Assembly: GCA_002409285.1 (NCBI GenBank)
Contig: DHUT01000096.1
Span: forward strand, 1-17,175
Length of the DNA: 17,175 bases
Source of the DNA: Firmicutes bacterium UBA5227
GTDB taxonomy: Bacteria; Bacillota; Clostridia; Tissierellales; Sedimentibacteraceae
Reading direction: 5' to 3'
Positions 12,733 to 17,175 of the stretch are shown here, piece after piece. Position numbers and translations under genes: made by a program. How positions within the stretch are numbered: position 1 is the first letter of the stretch; every line of letters starts with the position of its first letter. Under the pieces are notes generated by a model, which saw only the letters and a list, made by a program, of their open reading frames with translations, searched no databases and was not told where the DNA came from.

Positions 12733-14154
12733 ATGAAACTTTATAATACGCTATCAAGATCGATTGAAGATTTTAAACCTATAGATAGAAACCTTGTAAA
12801 AATGTACACCTGTGGACCAACTGTATACAACTATGCGCATATAGGAAATTTAAGGACATATATTCATGAGGATATACTTGAGAAAACCTTAAGATATGTA
12901 GGGTACAATGTCAAAAGAGTTATGAATATTACCGATGTGGGACATCTTGAATCCGATGCCGATGAGGGCGAGGATAAGATGCTTAAAGGAGCAAAAAGGG
13001 AAAACAAAACTGTTTGGGAAATTGCCCAACACTACACGGATGCTTTTTTTGAGGACATTGAAAAATTAAATATAAAAAAACCGGATGTAGTGGCAAAAGC
13101 AACGGATTATATAAATGATTACATAGAATTCATAAAGGTACTGGAGCAAAAGGGATATACCTATATGGCCAATGGCAATGTGTATTTTGATATTACTAAG
13201 GTTGAAAATTATACAAAGCTGTCAGGTATGGATCTGGATCAGCTTAAGACTGCATCAAGGGATGATGTGTCCGTGGATATTCACAAAAAAAATCCACAGG
13301 ACTTTGTACTTTGGTTTACAAAATCCAAATTTGAAAATCAGGCAATGAAATGGGAATCTCCATGGGGTGTGGGGTATCCCGGATGGCATATTGAATGCTC
13401 GGTTATAAGCCTGAAGAATCTGGGAGAACAAATGGATATTCACTGCGGAGGTGTTGATCATATTCCTGTTCACCATACAAATGAAATTGCTCAGACTGAA
13501 AGCTATACGGGAAAACCCTGGGTTAAGTATTGGTGGCACAGTGAATTTTTAATTGACCAGCGAGGTAAAATGAGCAAGTCCGGCGGTGAATTTTTAACGC
13601 TATCATTACTTGAAAAAAAAGGTTTTAATCCATTATCATACAGATACTTTGTTTTAAATTCACATTATAGAAAGCAGCTTGCATTTTCTTTTGATTCTCT
13701 TTCTTCTGCGGAAAATGCCTATAATAAATTAAAGAGCAGGGTTAAAAGCATAAAGGAAAGCGTGGATAGTTTTCCGGATACCTCAGAATTATCTGAATCC
13801 GCAATAAAATACAAGGAAGAATTTAAGAGCTGTCTTGAAGATGATTTAAACACAGCTAATGCAATAACAGTATTATTTAACCTTCTTAAGACGGAAACTA
13901 TGGGCAGCGGCGAAAAACTAAGGCTCATTGAAGATTTTGAACAGGTTCTTTCTCTGGATTTATTAAAAGAAGAAGATAGGGACGAGGTTCACGATGAAAT
14001 GTCTGAATATATAGAAGAAATGATTCAAAAAAGACAGGAAGCAAAGAAAAATAAAAATTATCAGATGGCCGATGCAATCAGAGCTGAGCTTCTAAAAAAA
14101 GGTATTGCATTGGAAGATACAAGACAGGGTGTAAATTGGAAGAGAATAAATTAA
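12733..14154 (+). CDS. cysS: Cysteinyl-tRNA synthetase
   Basis: The 473-residue class I synthetase charges tRNA-Cys. The HIGH motif appears as YNYAHIGNLRTY (36-39 HIGN) and the KMSKS motif as GKMSKSGGEF (279-283). The zinc ligands are Cys27 (CGPTVYN), Cys222 (GWHIECSVI), His247 and Glu251 within HIPVHHTNEIAQTE, the last being a variant of the common PHHENEIAQ. The C-terminal helical domain ends with DAIRAELLKKGIALEDTRQGVNW, typical of the family. AAGGAG lies 6 bases before the ATG. It heads the operon cysS-mrnC-rlmB-rae1 and overlaps mrnC by 19 bases. Confidence 0.96.
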   Translation: MKLYNTLSRSIEDFKPIDRNLVKMYTCGPTVYNYAHIGNLRTYIHEDILEKTLRYVGYNVKRVMNITDVGHLESDADEGEDKMLKGAKRENKTVWEIAQHYTDAFFEDIEKLNIKKPDVVAKATDYINDYIEFIKVLEQKGYTYMANGNVYFDITKVENYTKLSGMDLDQLKTASRDDVSVDIHKKNPQDFVLWFTKSKFENQAMKWESPWGVGYPGWHIECSVISLKNLGEQMDIHCGGVDHIPVHHTNEIAQTESYTGKPWVKYWWHSEFLIDQRGKMSKSGGEFLTLSLLEKKGFNPLSYRYFVLNSHYRKQLAFSFDSLSSAENAYNKLKSRVKSIKESVDSFPDTSELSESAIKYKEEFKSCLEDDLNTANAITVLFNLLKTETMGSGEKLRLIEDFEQVLSLDLLKEEDRDEVHDEMSEYIEEMIQKRQEAKKNKNYQMADAIRAELLKKGIALEDTRQGVNWKRIN

Positions 14155-14597
14155 ATAATAACGAGTTAATAAAAGTAATAAGTGAACAGACTTCAGACAG
14201 TCAAAAACACAAGATTATGTATTCACCTTCACAGCTTGCCTATGTAGGTGATGCTGTGTACGAACTGCTGGTGAGAAGCCACGTAATTCAAAATCATGAT
14301 ATAAATGTTAACAAGATGCATAGGCTTTCAATAAGATTTGTTAAAGCAAATGCTCAGGCATATTTTGTCGATAAGCTTGAAGAAGAGCTAAGCGAGGAAG
14401 AAAAGAAAATAGTCAAAAGAGGCAGAAATGCCAAGATAACTTCTTCACCTAAAAATGCTGAACTGATGGACTACAGATACGCAACAGGTTTTGAAGCATT
14501 ATTTGGATACCTGTATTTAAATAATGAAATCAAAAGACTTATGCAGCTGTTTAGCAGAGTTGTAGAAATACTTGATGAAAAGGATGAAAAAAAATGA
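14136..14597 (+). CDS. mrnC: Mini-ribonuclease III
   Basis: The 153-residue protein is an RNase III catalytic domain without a double-strand RNA binding domain, the Mini-III that matures 23S rRNA ends in B. subtilis. LAYVGDAVYELLVR carries the catalytic Asp39; KRGRNAK and the ATGFEALFGYLYL segment with its metal-binding Glu complete the site. The TTG start at 14136 lies inside the end of cysS, preceded only by a weak AGGGTG, implying coupled translation; the next in-frame start (ATG 14217) has no ribosome site and would leave a very short N terminus. It overlaps rlmB by 4 bases (ATGA). Confidence 0.92.
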   Translation: MEENKLNNNELIKVISEQTSDSQKHKIMYSPSQLAYVGDAVYELLVRSHVIQNHDINVNKMHRLSIRFVKANAQAYFVDKLEEELSEEEKKIVKRGRNAKITSSPKNAELMDYRYATGFEALFGYLYLNNEIKRLMQLFSRVVEILDEKDEKK

Positions 14598-15322
14598 GGA
14601 TAATTGAGGGTAGAAATCCTGTTATTGAAGCATTGCGAAGCGACGCGAAGATAGATACTATTTTAGTCAGCAGGGAAGCTAATCAGGGTTCGTTGAACAA
14701 AATAATCGAGCTTGCCAAAGCTAAAAATGTCCGCATTAAAAACGTGGATAAGACAACTCTGGATAGGTTAAGTGAAAATAAAAGACATCAGGGTGTAATT
14801 GCCGAAGCAATGGAATATGAATACAAGGAAATTGGCGATATATTGGATTATGCAAAAAATAGAGGTGAAATGCCCTTCGTTATTATACTTGATGAAATAA
14901 CTGATGTGCACAATTTAGGAGCGATAATCCGTTCTGCAGAATGTCTTGGAGCCCATGGCGTGATTATTCCCAAAAGAAGAGCAGCCCAGGTTAATGGTGT
15001 TGTTGCAAAGTCATCTGCCGGAGCTGTTGAATACCTTCCGGTTGTCAGGGTTACGAACATTAGTCAAGCAATTGAAGAATTGAAGGAAAAAGGCTTGTGG
15101 ATATACGGAGCGGACATGGGCGGAAAAAATGTCAATGAGGAAAAATTTGATGTTCCCATGGCTCTTGTTATTGGAAGTGAAGGATCCGGTATAGGAAGAC
15201 TTGTAAAGGAAAAATGCGATAATCTTGTTAAAATCCCCATGAAAGGTAATGTAGGCTCTTTGAATGCATCCTGCGCCGCATCGATAATCATATACGAAAT
15301 AATGAAGCAAAGGGGCATTTGA
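14594..15322 (+). CDS. rlmB: 23S rRNA (guanosine-2'-O-)-methyltransferase RlmB, SpoU family
   Basis: The 242-residue SPOUT enzyme uses S-adenosylmethionine to 2'-O-methylate a guanosine of 23S rRNA (G2251 in E. coli numbering). An N-terminal SpoU substrate-binding domain (IIEGRNPVIEALRS ... RHQGVIAEA) precedes the trefoil-knot domain with NLGAIIRSAECLGAHGVI, LVIGSEGSGIGRLV and GNVGSLNASCAASIIIYE. The B. subtilis orthologue YacO sits in the same position. The ATGA overlap with mrnC ties the two rRNA-processing steps together, and rae1 follows after 1 base. TrmH-family relatives are the alternative, but context favours RlmB. Confidence 0.92.
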   Translation: MRIIEGRNPVIEALRSDAKIDTILVSREANQGSLNKIIELAKAKNVRIKNVDKTTLDRLSENKRHQGVIAEAMEYEYKEIGDILDYAKNRGEMPFVIILDEITDVHNLGAIIRSAECLGAHGVIIPKRRAAQVNGVVAKSSAGAVEYLPVVRVTNISQAIEELKEKGLWIYGADMGGKNVNEEKFDVPMALVIGSEGSGIGRLVKEKCDNLVKIPMKGNVGSLNASCAASIIIYEIMKQRGI

Positions 15323-15323
15323 A

Positions 15324-15842
15324 ATGCCCAGAACTAAGAAGGAATATCTGTTCATAGATGGATACAATATAATTAATCAATGGAATTACTATAGGGATGT
15401 ATCCAAAAATATTGAAAACAGCCGTAATAAGCTTATTGAACTTTTAATTGAATACCAGGCATACAGGGGAATTAATGTAATTGTTGTTTTTGATGCTCAC
15501 CTTGTAAAAGGGAGCGTTGAAAAAAAAGAAACAATTGCCGGCATTGAAGTTGTTTATACCAAGGAACATGAAACTGCCGACAGTTACATCGAAAAACAAT
15601 TGGACAAGATAGGAAGATATGAGCTTGTGCAGGTTGCTACCTCCGACAGCGCCATACAGCAAATTGTAATATCCAGGGGAGGAACAAGGATATCCGCACA
15701 AGAAATGCTATTGGAGCTTGAGAATACAAAAAAAGATATCCGGACAAAAACTGACAAGTTTCGACAAAAGGGTACAAATATAGACCAAGTATTGGACCAG
15801 GAAACCTTAAATAAGCTTGAAAAAATTCGTAGAAATATTTAG
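15324..15842 (+). CDS. rae1: NYN-domain ribosome-dependent mRNA endonuclease Rae1 (YacP)
   Basis: The 172-residue protein is a YacP/Rae1 orthologue with the PIN-like NYN fold: YLFIDGYNIINQW with the first acidic residue, VIVVFDAHLVKGSVEKKET, VVYTKEHETADSYIEKQL, and VQVATSDSAIQQIVISRGG. The basic C-terminal helix (RTKTDKFRQKGTNID) resembles that of the B. subtilis enzyme, which cuts certain mRNAs in the ribosomal A site. AGGGG lies 8 bases before the ATG. It closes the cysS operon; no hairpin terminator is visible before the sigH promoter, so readthrough into sigH is possible. Confidence 0.9.
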   Translation: MPRTKKEYLFIDGYNIINQWNYYRDVSKNIENSRNKLIELLIEYQAYRGINVIVVFDAHLVKGSVEKKETIAGIEVVYTKEHETADSYIEKQLDKIGRYELVQVATSDSAIQQIVISRGGTRISAQEMLLELENTKKDIRTKTDKFRQKGTNIDQVLDQETLNKLEKIRRNI

Positions 15843-15846
15843 TACC

Positions 15847-15875
15847 TTGACATTAATTGTAAACATTAATATAAT
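15847..15875 (+). promoter_or_regulatory. Perfect sigma-A promoter of sigH with direct repeat
   Basis: TTGACA (15847-15852) and TATAAT (15870-15875) are exactly 17 bp apart. ACATTAAT occurs at 15850-15857, overlapping the -35, and again at 15863-15870, overlapping the first base of the -10. Because ATTAAT is self-complementary, each copy is also a small palindrome. Confidence 0.8.
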
Positions 15876-15906
15876 TTTCTTATGTATTATTTATAGTAAG
15901 AAAATT
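15873..15906. promoter_or_regulatory. 10-bp palindrome over the sigH start site
   Basis: AATTTTCTTA (15873-15882) and TAAGAAAATT (15897-15906) are perfect inverted copies around 14 bp. Transcription should begin near 15882, so most of the left arm would not be in the RNA; a DNA-level operator is more likely than a leader hairpin. Confidence 0.5.
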
Positions 15907-15926
15907 TTATGTTACCGGAGATGCCG

Positions 15927-16577
15927 ATGATAGGTTCTATAAGTATATATAACAGCTTAAATTTTTATAAACAGGAATATGATACCTTTTCTGACGAAGA
16001 GCTCATTAAAAAAATAAGAGATGGAAATGAACATGCGGAAAGATGCTTGTATAAAAGGTATATTTATATTATAAAAAGAATTTCCAGCTCTTTTTTTATA
16101 ATAGGAGGAAGCATTGATGATTTGCTTCAGGAAGCCATGATTGGACTCATTAAGGCAGTTAACAGTTTTGATGAAGATCATGAAACCAGTTTCAGAACCT
16201 ATGCTGAGGTCTGTATCAGGCGGCAGATTATTTCTGCCATAAGGAAAACAAAGCCATATGAAGTATTGAACATGAGTACATGTTTATATGACCCTGCAAA
16301 TGAGAGCCAGGAGATGTCTATTTTAGATGAGTATGCGGATTTAGACAGTCTTAATCCGGAAAACTTGTTTATTTGTAAAGAAGAAAAAATGCAATACTAT
16401 GCTAAAGCTGCTGAATTATTAAGCAGCTATGAAAGGGCTGTCCTGACTGAATATGGCAAGGGTAAGTCCTACGAAGAAATTTCACAGGAACTTAATAAAA
16501 GTATTAAATCCGTTGACAATGCTCTTCAAAGAGTTAAAAAGAAAATAGAAAGCAACAAAGAAAAATTATTGGGCTGA
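15927..16577 (+). CDS. sigH: RNA polymerase sigma-H factor
   Basis: The 216-residue protein matches sigma-H (Spo0H), the transition-state sigma factor acting before the sporulation septum. Region 2 is SSSFFIIGGSIDDLLQEAMIGLIKAVNSFDEDHETSFRTYAEVCIRRQI in outline, and region 4 has LSSYERAVLTEYGKGKSYEEI then ELNKSIKSVDNALQRVKKKI, very close to the B. subtilis orthologue, including its length (218). The context rae1-sigH is also conserved. I start it at ATG 15927 because GGAG lies 6 bases upstream; ATG 15909 and ATG 15921 have no ribosome site. A dedicated terminator follows. It may be controlled by the repeat and palindrome in its promoter. Confidence 0.9.
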   Translation: MIGSISIYNSLNFYKQEYDTFSDEELIKKIRDGNEHAERCLYKRYIYIIKRISSSFFIIGGSIDDLLQEAMIGLIKAVNSFDEDHETSFRTYAEVCIRRQIISAIRKTKPYEVLNMSTCLYDPANESQEMSILDEYADLDSLNPENLFICKEEKMQYYAKAAELLSSYERAVLTEYGKGKSYEEISQELNKSIKSVDNALQRVKKKIESNKEKLLG

Positions 16578-16582
16578 AAGAA

Positions 16583-16611
16583 CGGCTAAATGTGTTTATT
16601 TAGCTGCTTTT
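16583..16611 (+). terminator. Intrinsic terminator of sigH
   Basis: CGGCTAAAT (16583-16591) pairs with ATTTAGCTG (16598-16606), one G-T wobble, with a 6-nt loop, followed by CTTTT and an AT-rich tail. It isolates sigH from the tRNA-tuf unit. Confidence 0.8.
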
Positions 16612-16665
16612 AAAATTATTTATCTTTTATTTTGCACTTAATAGATGTTTTTAATAATTTTTCTA

Positions 16666-16694
16666 TTGATTTATTTAATTTTTGTTGGTATAAT
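16666..16694 (+). promoter_or_regulatory. Promoter of the tRNA-Thr-tuf unit
   Basis: TTGATT (16666-16671), a 17-bp spacer and TATAAT (16689-16694) with a TG extended -10 one base upstream form a strong sigma-A promoter. The start should fall near 16701, giving about 24 nt of 5' leader to be trimmed from the tRNA. Confidence 0.75.
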
Positions 16695-16724
16695 TTACAT
16701 TGACAAATTTACACGAGACATAAT

Positions 16725-16800
16725 GCTTGCGTAGCTCAGGAGGTAGAGCACTTCATTGGTAATGAAGAGGTCAGCAGTTCGAGTCTGCTCGTAAGCTCCA
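16725..16800 (+). tRNA. tRNA-Thr (anticodon GGU)
   Basis: The 76-base gene folds as a standard cloverleaf. The acceptor GCTTGCG pairs with CGTAAGC (one G-T), the D arm contains TAGCTCAGGAGGTAGAGC, the anticodon stem CTTCA/TGAAG holds loop TTGGTAA with GGT at the centre, and the T arm has GCAG-TTCGAGT-CTGC. The CCA end is encoded. It reads ACC/ACU threonine codons. The tuf start is 39 bases downstream with no terminator between, so the two are probably one transcript, as in the thrT-tufB arrangement of E. coli. Confidence 0.95.
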
Positions 16801-16838
16801 AACTATAAAATATAATAAATTCTCAGGAGGAGATTAAA

Positions 16839-17175
16839 ATGGCAAAAGCAAAATATGAAAGAAGCAAGCCGCACGTTAACATAGGAACAATCGGCCACGT
16901 TGACCATGGCAAGACTACTTTAACAGCCGCAATTACAAAAACACTTCACGATAGATATGGCACAGGAGAATCTGTAGCATTTGACCATATCGACAAGGCG
17001 CCGGAAGAAAGAGAAAGAGGAATTACAATTTCAACTTCCCACGTTGAATATGAAACTCCTAACAGACACTACGCACACGTTGACTGCCCGGGGCATGCTG
17101 ACTATGTAAAGAACATGATTACAGGTGCAGCTCAGATGGACGGAGGAATTTTGGTTGTATCTGCTGCTGACGGTC
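16839..17175 (+). CDS. tuf: Elongation factor Tu (partial, N-terminal 112 codons)
   Basis: The first 112 residues are EF-Tu, the GTPase that delivers aminoacyl-tRNA to the ribosome. The G1 motif GHVDHGKT (19-26), the switch I segment with ERERGITIS, and the G3 motif DCPGHADYV are intact; the gene runs off the right edge. AGGAGGAG 6 bases before the ATG is a very strong ribosome site, as expected for so abundant a protein. It probably shares the tRNA-Thr promoter. In related genomes rpmG-secE-nusG and ribosomal protein genes usually follow, but they lie outside the window. Confidence 0.97.
   Translation, partial: MAKAKYERSKPHVNIGTIGHVDHGKTTLTAAITKTLHDRYGTGESVAFDHIDKAPEERERGITISTSHVEYETPNRHYAHVDCPGHADYVKNMITGAAQMDGGILVVSAADG

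Noticed and set aside
16700..16705. A perfect TTGACA just before the tRNA gene
   Set aside because: No -10 lies at 16-18 bp; CATAAT is only 13 bp away. The TTGATT/TATAAT pair upstream explains transcription better.

Overview
The window looks like chromosomal DNA from a low-GC, anaerobic, endospore-forming clostridium. Three sporulation or stationary-phase sigma factors (sigE, sigG, sigH), the pro-sigma-E protease spoIIGA, a rubredoxin-fused flavoprotein reductase and an S-layer-homology (SLH) fragment all point that way. The style resembles cellulolytic Ruminiclostridium/Acetivibrio-type clostridia, but that genus-level guess is inference. No phage, transposon or CRISPR array is visible. Nearly all the genes are recognisable housekeeping or sporulation genes, and I do not see an undescribed multi-gene system. 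The noteworthy material is mainly in promoters, repeats and one broken gene.

Layout. Positions 1-259 hold the last SLH repeat of a surface protein, with an in-frame TGA at its conserved glycine, followed by a terminator. Positions 526-1083 hold a minus-strand YefM/YoeB-type toxin-antitoxin pair with a consensus promoter and TGTACA/GTAC operator cores. Positions 1256-2602 hold a rubredoxin-domain NAD(H)/FAD oxidoreductase. Positions 2668-5512 hold the sporulation block spoIIGA-sigE-sigG-ylmC, with a Spo0A-style long-spacer promoter at its head and a sigma-E-like promoter before ylmC. Positions 5592-6755 hold a minus-strand dxr whose 3' end is built from an 11-bp tandem repeat.

Positions 6869-11062 look like one operon: thrC-thrB-ACT/HTH protein-patatin phospholipase, ending in a hairpin shared with the convergent gene. 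Positions 11101-11151 are a tetranucleotide microsatellite. Positions 11153-12568 (minus) encode a secreted four-SH3 amidase; its upstream region carries an exact WalR-type box and an exact Spo0A box. Positions 12677-15842 are cysS-mrnC-rlmB-rae1, the same order as in Bacillus subtilis, followed by sigH with its own perfect sigma-A promoter, a direct repeat and a palindrome. After a terminator, a tRNA-Thr(GGU) gene and the start of tuf appear to share a promoter.

How the genes work together. SpoIIGA in the septal membrane cleaves pro-sigma-E, sigma-E drives the mother-cell programme and sigma-G the late forespore programme; sigma-H would supply the early stationary-phase input. thrC and thrB carry out the last two steps of threonine synthesis, and the ACT/HTH protein may be a sensor for them. 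The cysS cluster joins tRNA charging, 23S rRNA maturation and methylation, and ribosome-associated mRNA cleavage.
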